From Cohnella cholangitidis (GTDB lineage: Bacteria > Bacillota > Bacilli > Paenibacillales > Paenibacillaceae), in contig NZ_CP041969.1 in assembly GCF_014107495.1 (NCBI RefSeq), positions 1,547,001-1,611,000 of the forward strand: a DNA stretch of 64,000 bases. Direction: 5' to 3'. Under the pieces are notes generated by a model that saw nothing but the letters and a program-made list of their open reading frames with translations, did no database searches and had not been told where the DNA came from. Of the stretch, positions 8,608-17,300 are shown piece by piece; the first letter of the stretch is position 1; every line of letters starts with the position of its first letter. The translations under genes and the position numbers were made by a program.

Positions 8608-8936
8608 CCTTACTGCGGCAAGGGCTCCGGGCGGACAAGCCAACTGGATAATGGTTGCAGTCAATTCCTTTTTCAGGTAAAGTAGGCTATATCGTAAGCT
8701 TCCGTCTCCTCTTCGGCATTACGACCGGGGTAAAGCGAATCTCCTGAACGAAGCAGAACGTTGCAGCCTATTTTCCGGAATAATACCTCTAACCGATACA
8801 GACGCTTCCCTACGCTTTCGCGATTTGGGGAGCGTCGTTTTTTACGCCGACGGTGATTGAATCTTGAACGATTGCGTTTAATGGTAGTCATTGACCCTGC
8901 GGGGAATACATCAATTAAACGGAGGTTGGTTCTATC
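8608..8936. other. Intergenic region with a plus-strand terminator and no convincing gene
   Basis: 329 bases between the DUF1328 gene and the nucleotidyltransferase gene. It contains the terminator at 8801-8843. The 190 bases before the terminator hold no recognisable riboswitch or open frame that I can support. Confidence 0.6.
8801..8843 (+). terminator. Rho-independent terminator
   Basis: GACGCTTCCC pairs with GGGGAGCGTC (one mismatch position) around a 16-base loop and is followed by GTTTTTT on the plus strand. It would end the transcript of the DUF1328 gene, leaving a long 3' untranslated region, or could be part of a leader of the next operon. Confidence 0.65.
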
Positions 8937-9980
8937 ATGAAAGCATTATTTCTCGCCGGCGGTTTGGGAACTAGGCTGCGCCCCCTGACGGAACATCTTC
9001 CGAAACCGATGGCCCTGGTGGGCAATCGCCCATGGCTCGAACATTTGCTTCTGCATTACAAGGAACAAGGGGTAACCGAGTTCGTCATCGCCGTGAAGCA
9101 TTATCGAGAATTAATAGAGAGCCATCTCGGCGACGGTTCCTCTTACGGCGTTCGAATCGATTATTCGGTGGAAAAGGAACTGCTCGGTACGGCCGGAGCG
9201 ATCAAAAACGCGGAGCATCTGCTCGGCGAACGTTTCATCGTCGTGAACGCGGATATTATCCATCAGGTCGATCTGGCCTCAGCCGTGCGGTTTCACGAAA
9301 ATCATGGCGGTGCCGCTACGATCTGCCTGACGGAGGTAGACGACCCTTCCCATTACGGCGTCGTCGAGCAATCGGTTAATGGACGAATCGATCGGTTCAT
9401 CGAAAAACCGAAAAAAGATGACGCACCGTCAAATCGGATCAATGCCGGCATATACATTATGGAGCGGAGAGCGCTGGACTTCGTGCCGGCAGGCCGATCC
9501 GTGTCCATCGAGAAGGAAACTTTTCCGCTCTTGATAGAGAACGGCAGCGGCGTCTACGGCCATCCCATCGGAGGATATTGGATGGATATGGGCACCAAGG
9601 AGCGTTACCGCCAGCTCCATTGGGATCTGCTCGATCGGCGTTTCCCGGTCCGTATCGACGGCAAGGAAATGGAGGACAAAAGCATTTGGCTAGGCGAGAA
9701 CGTCCGGGTCGGCCAAGGGGTACTGTTCGTTCCCCCGGTCATGATCGGAGACGACGTCACGATCGGGGATCGGGCGATTATAGGCCCGTACGCCGTCGTT
9801 GGCAAAAGCAGCCGAATCGGCAACCAGGTACGCTTGTCCAATTCCATCCTATGGGATCGTTGCAAAGTCCGCGCCGGCGCCCAGCTCAACGAATGCATTT
9901 TCGGATCAGGCATGCGGGTCGGCCCCCATATTTTGCACGAAGCCGTATGCAATCGTATTTTGGAGGTGTACCGCAGATGA
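8937..9980 (+). CDS. NDP-sugar nucleotidyltransferase (mannose-1-phosphate guanylyltransferase type)
   Basis: 347 residues. The N-terminus MKALFLAGGLGTRLRPLTEH with PKPMA is the nucleotide-binding signature of sugar-1-phosphate nucleotidyltransferases; VVNADIIHQVD holds the metal-binding Asp; EKP and NAGIYIM follow as expected. From about residue 245 hexapeptide-like repeats (GENVRVGQGV, IGDDVTIGDRAIIGPYAVVG) form a left-handed beta helix. It makes an activated sugar from a sugar-1-phosphate and NTP; whether GDP-mannose or dTDP/UDP-glucose cannot be decided. CGGAGG stands 12 bases before the ATG. Its stop overlaps the next start as ATGA, and the two following genes are also overlapped, so the three probably act in one glycan pathway. 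Confidence 0.88.
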   Translation: MKALFLAGGLGTRLRPLTEHLPKPMALVGNRPWLEHLLLHYKEQGVTEFVIAVKHYRELIESHLGDGSSYGVRIDYSVEKELLGTAGAIKNAEHLLGERFIVVNADIIHQVDLASAVRFHENHGGAATICLTEVDDPSHYGVVEQSVNGRIDRFIEKPKKDDAPSNRINAGIYIMERRALDFVPAGRSVSIEKETFPLLIENGSGVYGHPIGGYWMDMGTKERYRQLHWDLLDRRFPVRIDGKEMEDKSIWLGENVRVGQGVLFVPPVMIGDDVTIGDRAIIGPYAVVGKSSRIGNQVRLSNSILWDRCKVRAGAQLNECIFGSGMRVGPHILHEAVCNRILEVYRR

Positions 9981-11158
9981 ACAACCGTCTCCCTCAGATT
10001 GCTTATGCCAGTACTTACATTCCCAAAAAATGCGGACTTGCCACTTATACGCACCACTTGCGCGAAGCGATCTCGCATGCCAAAGGGAATCGGTCGATCG
10101 ATCCTGTCATCACTTTGTGCAATCCCGAAGAACGCGCGGACTACTTCGAACCTTGGATGCTCCCGCTAATCAAACAAGATCAAGACGAGTATCGTAAAAT
10201 GGCGGAAGCGATCAATCAAAGCTCGGTGGATGTCGTGTCCTTGCAGCATGAATTCGGAATTTTCGGCGGCGATGCGGGTTCCCACGTTCTTGATTTTCTC
10301 AGGCGCGTGAAGAAACCGGTCGTAACGACCTTCCATACCGTATTCGAGCATCCGACTCCTCCCTATTCGGAGTTGCAGAAGGAAATCGCGCGTTGGAGCG
10401 ATCATATTCTCGTCATGAATCGCAAAGGGATCGGCTACTTGCACGACAACTTCCAAATTCCTCTTGAGAAAATTACTTTCGTTCCGCACGGGACGCCGGT
10501 TCCTAATCGGTCCGACAGCATGAATGTTAGAAGGAATGCGGGATGGGACAATCGCAAAGTGTTATTCACCTTCGGATTGCTCGGACGCAGCAAAGGAATC
10601 GAGCTGATTCTTCGAGCCTTGTCGTCGGCCGTTCAGGCCGTCCCGGAGTTGCTCTACGTCATCGCCGGTCAGACTCATCCCGAGGTGCGAAAGCATGAGG
10701 GTGAAAAATATCGCGAAGAACTCGTGCAGATGATTGCCGATCTCGGCTTGGAAAACCACGTGCAGTGGATCAATCGCTACGTTCCCGAGGATCAACTGGT
10801 GTCTTTGATATCCGCTTGCGATTTGTACGTTACTCCTTATCCGGGGATGGGGCAGATCACGAGCGGAACGTTAGCCTACGCGGCCGGGTTAGGCAGGCCT
10901 ATCCTCTCGACCCCCTACGTCTATGCCCAAGATTTGGTGCAGGGGTACGAAGAGATGCTGTTGCCGTACGGCGATGCGGAATCGTGGAGTTCTAAGCTTA
11001 TCGAAGTATTTACTTACCCTGGGATGTTAGCGAACTGGGAACGCGTCATATCGGAAATCGGGCGAAGCATGCATTGGCCGCACGTGGGCGCTCAGCATCT
11101 GCGGCTATTCCAGCAAGTCATTACCGAGCAGAGAGACAAGATCGCCGATGTCGGCTAA
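9977..11158 (+). CDS. Glycosyltransferase, GT4 family
   Basis: 393 residues, GT-B fold. The N-terminal domain begins with QIAYASTYIPKKCGLATYT (the donor/acceptor glycine loop), and continues with VSLQHEFGIFGG, THTVFEHP-like metal-free acceptor site residues and a VPHGTP linker. The C-terminal domain has FGLLGRSKGIELILRAL (nucleotide-sugar binding) and the EX7E-like region around YVTPYPGMGQITSGTLAYA. The start is the ATGA overlap with the preceding gene. It has no signal peptide or transmembrane helix and should act in the cytosol on the sugar activated by its neighbour. Donor and acceptor are unknown. Confidence 0.85.
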   Translation: MNNRLPQIAYASTYIPKKCGLATYTHHLREAISHAKGNRSIDPVITLCNPEERADYFEPWMLPLIKQDQDEYRKMAEAINQSSVDVVSLQHEFGIFGGDAGSHVLDFLRRVKKPVVTTFHTVFEHPTPPYSELQKEIARWSDHILVMNRKGIGYLHDNFQIPLEKITFVPHGTPVPNRSDSMNVRRNAGWDNRKVLFTFGLLGRSKGIELILRALSSAVQAVPELLYVIAGQTHPEVRKHEGEKYREELVQMIADLGLENHVQWINRYVPEDQLVSLISACDLYVTPYPGMGQITSGTLAYAAGLGRPILSTPYVYAQDLVQGYEEMLLPYGDAESWSSKLIEVFTYPGMLANWERVISEIGRSMHWPHVGAQHLRLFQQVITEQRDKIADVG

Positions 11159-12428
11159 TGGCAAGATCAGCCGTCAAGCGACGCAGCCTTCTTTCGCCCA
11201 CTTGCGCCGTTTGACGGACGATACCGGATTGCTGGAACATGCGCTCGGACGTATTCCGCGCCGCCGGGAAGGCTACACGACGGACGACAACGCTCGCGCG
11301 CTATGGACGGTTACGGAGTGGCTCTCCTTGGATGAGGATCAACTCCGGCACGAGGATCGAATGGAGCTCAGACGCTTGGCCGACATCTATTTGGCGTTCT
11401 TGCTCTGGGCCCAGAACGATGACGGATGGTGGCTTAACAACTTCGCCTATGATCGTACGCTTGAGCCGGAGGATATTTCGCACGACTGTCAGGGGCGCTC
11501 GATCTGGGCTTGCGCGGACGCATGGATCCGGCTTGACGGCCCGGTCAGGGAAACCGCGAGAGTGATCGTGGAGCGTTCGATTCCTACGCTCGTCAGAATC
11601 GATTCCTTACGCGGCCAGGCGTTTGCGATGGCGGCTTGCGCGCATATGCTGGAAGCTTCGCGGGATGGAAGAATTCAATTGCCTCTCGATGTGAAGAACG
11701 AGCTTCAACATCATGTGGCGCGATTGGAGTCGGTGCTTAATCGAGCATATCGACGCTTCTCAGGCGGCAATTGGCGTTGGTTCGAGCCTGCGATGACCTA
11801 TAGCAACGGGGTACTCCCGTGGGCCATGCTGCGTGCGTACCGATACACGCGAACAAGCGAAACCTATGCAACGGGCATAGAAAGCTTATCGATCCTCCTC
11901 GAGATCATGACCGCCGACGAAGGATGGCTCCGCCCGATCGGGAACGAGGATTGGTGCACTTCCGATTCGAATACGGCAAGCAGATGGGATCAGCAGCCGC
12001 TGGAAATATTCAAGCTGGCGTTAGCGCTGGAAGAAGCTTCGCTAGCCACTAAGCTAGCCGAAGAGGATCAAGATGAACGTTTGGTCGGCAGCGCGCGCGG
12101 CAAAGGGACGACGGATTCCCGCATGGATAGAAATCACGCCATGCATTTCGGCGTACTGGGCCAATCCACCTTAAACTCGGGAATGGCCATGGGGTCGGGG
12201 ATGACTGCGGGAACGAGCTCAACGACCGGAAACCCATTGCATTATCGGGCCATGCGCGATAATTGCTTAGAATGGTACTACGGCGATAACGATCTCCGCG
12301 TTCCGGTTGCCGATCCCGAAGACGGCAGTTGCTGCGACGGGCTCACGCCTTACGGCGCCAACATTAACTGCGGCGCGGAGGCGACGATCTCTTACTTGAT
12401 GACGGAAGCCTTGTGCAGGCGGAATTAA
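11148..12428 (+). CDS. Alpha/alpha-toroid-like protein found with or fused to GT4 glycosyltransferases
   Basis: 426 residues, soluble, mostly helical. Its N-terminus PSFAHLRRLTDDTGLLEHA and RREGYTTDDNARAL is a motif I recognise as the C-terminal half of larger bacterial glycosyltransferase fusions, where it forms a glycosidase-like helical toroid. Aromatic- and acid-rich segments (WAQNDDGWWLNNFAYD, GNWRWFEPAMTYSNGVLPWA) look like a carbohydrate-binding groove. It overlaps the GT4 gene by 11 bases, so the two proteins are made together and may be a split version of the fusion. Its activity is not known. The gene is followed by a strong terminator. Confidence 0.65.
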   Translation: MSANGKISRQATQPSFAHLRRLTDDTGLLEHALGRIPRRREGYTTDDNARALWTVTEWLSLDEDQLRHEDRMELRRLADIYLAFLLWAQNDDGWWLNNFAYDRTLEPEDISHDCQGRSIWACADAWIRLDGPVRETARVIVERSIPTLVRIDSLRGQAFAMAACAHMLEASRDGRIQLPLDVKNELQHHVARLESVLNRAYRRFSGGNWRWFEPAMTYSNGVLPWAMLRAYRYTRTSETYATGIESLSILLEIMTADEGWLRPIGNEDWCTSDSNTASRWDQQPLEIFKLALALEEASLATKLAEEDQDERLVGSARGKGTTDSRMDRNHAMHFGVLGQSTLNSGMAMGSGMTAGTSSTTGNPLHYRAMRDNCLEWYYGDNDLRVPVADPEDGSCCDGLTPYGANINCGAEATISYLMTEALCRRN

Positions 12429-12430
12429 CG

Positions 12431-12486
12431 CAAAAAACCTTTCCATGCAGATCGCTGTTGCGAGCGATGCATGGTAAGGTTTTTCG
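12431..12486. terminator. Bidirectional rho-independent terminator
   Basis: AAAACCTTTCCATGC and GCATGGTAAGGTTTTT flank an ATCGCT/AGCGAT inner stem. There is a run of A on the left and T on the right, so it can stop transcription on both strands. It separates the glycosyltransferase operon from the convergent RluA gene. Confidence 0.85.
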
Positions 12487-12590
12487 TTTGCGCATTTAAG
12501 CCTCCCGGGTAGGCTTATTTTCCGCTTCGGCGCTATTTGCGTGCATTTAAGCCTGCCAGATAGGCTTATTTTCCGCTTCGGCGCCGCTTC
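12487..12590. repeat. Two tandem ~50-bp intergenic repeats with internal hairpins
   Basis: Two near-identical copies each contain GCATTTAAGCCT, a 7-8 base loop, AGGCTTATTTTCCGC and TTCGGCGC. TAAGCCT pairs with AGGCTTA in both, with the loop sequence varying (CCCGGGT versus GCCAGAT). The GCATTTAA...GGCTTATTT skeleton matches that of the 51-bp array at 36718-37227. Confidence 0.7.
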
Positions 12591-12593
12591 CTG

Positions 12594-13400
12594 CTAATCC
12601 CGGCGGAGCCTGTTCAGCGCCTGATTGAAATCGTCGGGAAGCGGTGCGGTTACTTGCTGCTTCTCGCCCGTCCACGGGTGGTGCCAGATGAGGCGGTCGC
12701 CGTGCAAGGCTTGGCGGGACATCACTCCGCGCGAACCGCCGTACATTCCATCGCCGGCGAGCGGATGATTGATCGAGGAGAGATGGACTCGAATCTGGTG
12801 CGTACGCCCCGTCTCCAGCCGAAGCCGAACGAGCGTATGCTCCTCCAGCCTTTCCACCACTTCGAAATGGGTCACCGCGGGATCGCCCGTATCGCTTACC
12901 CGGCGGCGCGTGGAATGGTGACGGTCTTGTCCGATCGGCTTGTCGATTTTGCCTTTGTTTCCTTCCACGTAGCCTTCCGCCAACGCAAGGTAGATCCGCT
13001 CGATCGACTTCTCCCGCATCGCTTTGTCGTACTGATAGTGCGCGAACTCATTCTTCGCATACAATACCGGCCCTGTCGTATCCTTATCTATCCGATGAAC
13101 ATGGCGAATACGGACGTCTTGGCCAGACATCTCGTAATAAGCGGCGACCGCGTGCGCAAGCGTCTTGCGTTGGCCTTTCTCGCTCGGATGAACTTCGATG
13201 CCGGCCGGTTTGTTCACGACGAGCGTAAACTCGTCCTCGTACAAAATATTCAATTCCATCCAATCGGACGGAAAATCTCTCGTCTCCCTCGGGAACAAAT
13301 GAAGCCTCAAGTTCGGCCCCTGCAAAAGGCAGCCGCGAGACTGCAGCAATTTGGAGATCAGCTTAGGCGGTAACGGCAACACCTGGCTAATAACCGACAT
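12594..13400 (-). CDS. RluA-family pseudouridine synthase, catalytic part (5' end in another frame)
   Basis: 268 codons covering the RluA catalytic domain: YEDEFTLVVNKPAGIEVHPS, HRIDKDTTGPVLYAKN (the HRLD-type motif containing the catalytic Asp) and RLETGRTHQIRVHLSSINHPLAGDGMYGG. The enzyme converts uridines in rRNA or tRNA to pseudouridine. The first ATG in this frame (13400) has no ribosome binding site and the frame is closed just upstream by TGA. The expected N-terminus of the family (GEW-x-LPDHL) is present in the overlapping frame at 13405-13460 and joins the long frame at 13358-13855, so one base appears to be missing near 13402-13412. Either a real frameshift or an assembly error. Confidence 0.85.
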   Translation of the reverse strand: MSVISQVLPLPPKLISKLLQSRGCLLQGPNLRLHLFPRETRDFPSDWMELNILYEDEFTLVVNKPAGIEVHPSEKGQRKTLAHAVAAYYEMSGQDVRIRHVHRIDKDTTGPVLYAKNEFAHYQYDKAMREKSIERIYLALAEGYVEGNKGKIDKPIGQDRHHSTRRRVSDTGDPAVTHFEVVERLEEHTLVRLRLETGRTHQIRVHLSSINHPLAGDGMYGGSRGVMSRQALHGDRLIWHHPWTGEKQQVTAPLPDDFNQALNRLRRD

Positions 13401-13855
13401 CGGCGCGCGGCGAGATGGTCAGGCAAGCGGATATCCATCCATTCGCCTTTGATTCTGCCCATGCCGAGAACAGGCTGGCTTCCTCCGCCTTCTCTGCCGC
13501 GTCCGCCGCCTCTTATAGCAGAACCAGAGCCAGAACCGCCGTTTCCGATCCGCTTGGCGCCTGATCCCCGCTCGTTCGGTGCCCTGAACGAATCCACCCG
13601 TTCCCTGCTCGGTTTCCTATCTCCTTGAGATCCGGCGCGACTTGGCTTTTCCGTTCTCGAAATACGTTCGTTACGTCCGCCCTGCGCGCCGCGCTCTCCG
13701 TATTTTTTAGACGAACCGGCACCGTTGCCTTTTCCCGATCTTGAACCCGAACCGGCGCCGGAGCCCGTACCCCCGCGTTCTCTCCGTCCGTTTCCCTCAT
13801 GGCCTCCGGTCGGCCTCTGTCCGCCACGCTGCCTATTCCGTCCTGCTCCACTCAT
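13358..13855 (-). pseudogene. 5' part of the RluA gene: Arg/Gly-rich extension plus start of the S4-like region, frameshifted
   Basis: The frame opens at ATG 13855 with GGAGG 10 bases upstream, a clearly better start than any in the catalytic frame. About 130 residues are Gly, Arg, Ser and Lys rich (RNRQRGGQRP, GSGSRSGKGNGAGSS, IRGGGRGREGGG), like RGG-type RNA-binding tails, then comes GRIKGEWMDIRLPDHLAAR, which resembles the beginning of Firmicute RluA proteins. The frame then continues as nonsense (RCRLLARCC) into the overlap, while the RluA sequence goes on in the next frame. Restoring one C in the GC-rich stretch would give a single protein of about 420 residues. Confidence 0.6.
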
Positions 13856-14317
13856 AACTTCGATTCCTCCGATTCCATTCCGCGCCAGTTGCCCGATTCC
13901 ATAAATGCTCAATCAAAGTTTTACACATCCGCCACGACTTAGAAATTAAATGGAGAAATACATCTATTTCCAGTTCAAATGTCCACATTTCGAAAATAAG
14001 CGGGACAATACAGTTATTTATCTTCATTCCGCCCAAAATGAGCTTTACCGAGCCGAATAACTGTACATTTCCATTTATTTCTCTTAGTTGACGATTTAGC
14101 TGATCAAATAAATGTAGATTTCCATCTACTTGTCTAAAGGCAATCTATTAAGCTTATAAGAAGTCTTATCCTATTGAGCATCCATTTAGCCGACCTACAA
14201 AGCATGGCTTTGCCGACCAATATACGGGAACGCCCGCGCAAAGTCAACCTCCGGGTACCCGGTCTCCTAATTCCCTGCCACCGGGCGCGAAGTCTCGAAC
14301 TTTCGCGGGCTTTCTTT
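13856..14317. other. Intergenic region with AT-rich palindromes and a structured RNA element
   Basis: 462 bases without a gene. From 13940 to 14140 there are several imperfect copies of short palindromes of the type AAATA-CATC-TATTT and GTAGAT-TTCC-ATCTAC, a style of intergenic repeat common in Paenibacillaceae. The right part (14232-14319) forms a long closed stem followed by a T run and is listed separately. Confidence 0.6.
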
Positions 14318-14319
14318 TT
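14232..14319 (+). ncRNA. Putative structured RNA ending in a terminator
   Basis: On the plus strand GCCCGCGCAAAG (14232-14243) can pair with CTTTCGCGGGC (14300-14310), with one bulged base, directly followed by TTTCTTTTT. The enclosed 56 bases contain further self-complementary pieces (CCGGGTACCCGG; GCGAAGT with ACTTTCGC). No plus-strand gene lies upstream within this intergenic region, so it may be the 3' end of a small RNA, or simply a large terminator acting on read-through. No RNA family recognised. Confidence 0.35.
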
Positions 14320-17300
14320 AAGAATCGATCTTCATCATCATTTCTTCCAGCAATCGAATGCGCGCTAACGAGGCTCTCAGCAATCCGATGCCGATCTCCG
14401 GATACAAGCGGACTAGCCGGGTAACGTCATCCCGTTGCAACGCCAATACGCGAACGTCGCCGAAGAACGCTTGCGCGGTAACCGAGGACGGCGATTCATC
14501 CAAAGCGGAAGTCGCTCCGCACACCTCACCTGCGCCGAGCACCCCCAGCGTTCCTTCCCATCCGGCCGCGGAGATGCTCGTTAATTCCACGTTGCCTTCG
14601 ATGACGACGTACATGGCCGGATTTCTCTCCCCGCGCTTCAACAAGAAAGCTCCGTCCGCGAATCTCTCCTCCGTCGCCGATCCCGCGATCAAACCCAGCT
14701 CCTCCAACGATAGGTCGGCGAAGAACGGAACTTTTTTGAGGAATACGACTTTGTTTAACCTGCCTAGCAATCCTTGTTCTTCCTGCATGTCCGGTCTCCT
14801 CTCGCCTCGTTGCAGCTCCGACGCCATCTCTTGCCACCAGTCATCCGCCGTCTCGGCGGCTTTACTAACCGCTTCATGGGCGGATTCCGCGTTTAATCCT
14901 GCCAATCTTGCCGTATCGGCTTGCAAAGCCGCTGCCAATCGCTGCGACAACTTCCGCTCCCCGACGCCTTCCGCGAGCACTTCCAATCCTCCGCTTCGCG
15001 TCTCTTCATCCTCGTCATCCAACGTTCTGCGAAGAGCGAGAACAACCTGTTCGTCCGTCAGCCTTTCCAGAATGGACCATACGCCTTCATAGATCGTCCG
15101 TTCCAGGTCTAACTGCCTCATCCGCGCTAGTTCGGCAAGGTCCTGCCGATCAAGCTTGCGGAAGGCTTCCGGCAGAAGCGCCGTCGTTGCGATATCCGCA
15201 AGCTTTAACGTCCCTTGCTCCGCCAGCCAGCCACGCACGTTCTCGTCGGGAAGCAGCTGCGCCAACGCGGTAACGGATGCTCTCCATATTTTGGGAGTCG
15301 ACTCCGGCAACCCCGACTTTAACGTATCGATAACTTTATCGCCCATATCGATCAAAGCCTGAGTCGTAACCCGATACAGCTCCTGGTCGGCAGTCGGCAA
15401 TCGTTCGATTAACAACGGAACGACCCGCAACCGCTTCAACACGCCTAAGCACCCCGTAGACGCAACTCGAACCGCCGGATGGGGATCCATGAGCAGCCGT
15501 TCGACTTCAGTGGCGAATCGCTCCAGCTTCAGCTCTCCGATGACCCGGCAGACGTGAATGGCCGGCTCCCCGCCCTCTTTCAGAATCCGCTCGATGACTT
15601 CGTAGCACGCTTCATAGCTTTGTGCGCTCTCCAGCAAATACATCGCTTTGACGGCTTCCGCTACGACCATCGGAGACCGGTCGAGCAGCTTCATCCGCAA
15701 GAAGAAAAACGCCTGCGAAGACATGTGCTTCATCTGAGCTAATTTATGTACGACCTCCTTGCGAACGTCGGGTTCCGAATCCTCCAGAAGAGAAGCTACC
15801 TTTACCATCGCGGGCAAATCCGCCGTCGATAAGTTAATCGCCTTTAACGCGGCAATCTTGACCTTCGTGCTATCATCGTCGATCATGGCGAGCAATCCTG
15901 ACATATAACGCTTATCCTTGCTATGTCCGAGAATATTAACCGCGATCTCTCTCGCTTCATCGCTCTCGTGGCGCAGCATCGCTTGCACGGCGTTCATCGT
16001 GCGCGAGTTCCGGTAGAACTCCTTGTAAGACTCGGCCAACTCTTTATCCGCGGCTAATCCTAATGTTTGTACGCTCCGCACCAATTCCTTCATATATAAC
16101 TGACGAACCAGCCATGACAACGCGAGCAGGCCTGCCGAGCCAATCGTACCTATAGCCGCTAAAGCAGGAAAACCCCAGCCTAATCCCGTGTGAAGAAATT
16201 GAAGCCCCGCGCCTAGCAAGATGCCGAGGAATGTCGCGATGCCTTGCGCGACGAAGCGAAAGCCGTCTCTCTGTTGCAACGGCAACATTTTATAGAACAA
16301 TTGGTAGGACGGCTCCGCGGAATAATAGATCAACAAGTAAGTAAGCATATATCCGCCCGAAACGGCCAGCATGACGATCGGAGAACCTATCAGCGCCCAT
16401 GCCAACGCGAACGAAAGCATGTATACGGCAGAGATGGCCGTAAGCATGCTGCTAGCTCCTAACCAAGCCATTAGGCGTCCGGATACAAGCTGCAATAGAA
16501 AAGCCAACGCGAACAGCAGCGTCGTCACGATCCCGAATATTCGTCCGAAATCGGCTTCGTCTGGATACTCCGTATGCGCCGTATTAAGGAATACGAATTC
16601 CATTAAGAAATACAATGCCGGCATGATCGTCATCATGCCTAGAACGCCTAACAGGAACGGAGACCTCAACGTCCGGCGGAAATAATCCATCGAAGTAAGC
16701 GGCTCCGTTTCTTGCGCGACGTCTCCTGTTCTTTTCAACGCAAGAGGAACCAAATAAACGGCGATTGCTTTACGATAGTTAAATGAAGCAAACAAAAGGA
16801 GGACGGGACCTAGCACATAGACGATATCCGGTCCGAATAACGGGCTCACGACCTGCGTGATCAACCCTGCCGCAACCCCGCCCAGCGTGGCGGCCGCCAC
16901 GAACAGAGGCATTAACCGTTTCGCTTGCTGCGTCGGGCACAAATCTACCGCCAAGCTCCATAACAATATCGTCTGCTGCCGGACGACGAAGCTGGACGAT
17001 AAAAAAAGAAAAGGATAATAAAACCGGTAATCCTCCCCGGTTATTCTCATCCCCAGCAATATCAAAGCATTCAACAGCACGATCCCCGTCATTATCGCAT
17101 ACATCGCCCGCATTAGCCCCGGCTTGGACAGCCTGCCCGAAAGCCAAGTCATGAACCAAGCTTCCAGCGGCAAAATGACGGCCTCTGCCATGTAAACGTA
17201 TGGCAGATTGGAGCTGCCGAACCGTTGGTTAAACAGGGTCATGAATCCGTTGTAGTTAAGCGTCTCGGCAATGCCGCACAAGAGGAACACCGGCACCATC

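Noticed and set aside
8673..8891. Minus-strand 72-codon frame rich in Arg and Lys
   Set aside because: It crosses the plus-strand terminator at 8801-8843, has a poor ribosome binding site and no recognisable family.
13940..14140. Insertion sequence remnant in the AT-rich palindromic region
   Set aside because: No transposase fragment, target-site duplication or terminal inverted repeats; the palindromes are short and scattered, as in ordinary intergenic repeats of this group.
14284..14310. tRNA-like T-loop (TTCGAGA flanked by complementary arms)
   Set aside because: No acceptor stem, anticodon arm or CCA-compatible end can be drawn on either strand.
14174..14368. Plus-strand 64-codon frame
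   Set aside because: It spans the structured terminator and the 3' end of the convergent gene; no ribosome binding site.
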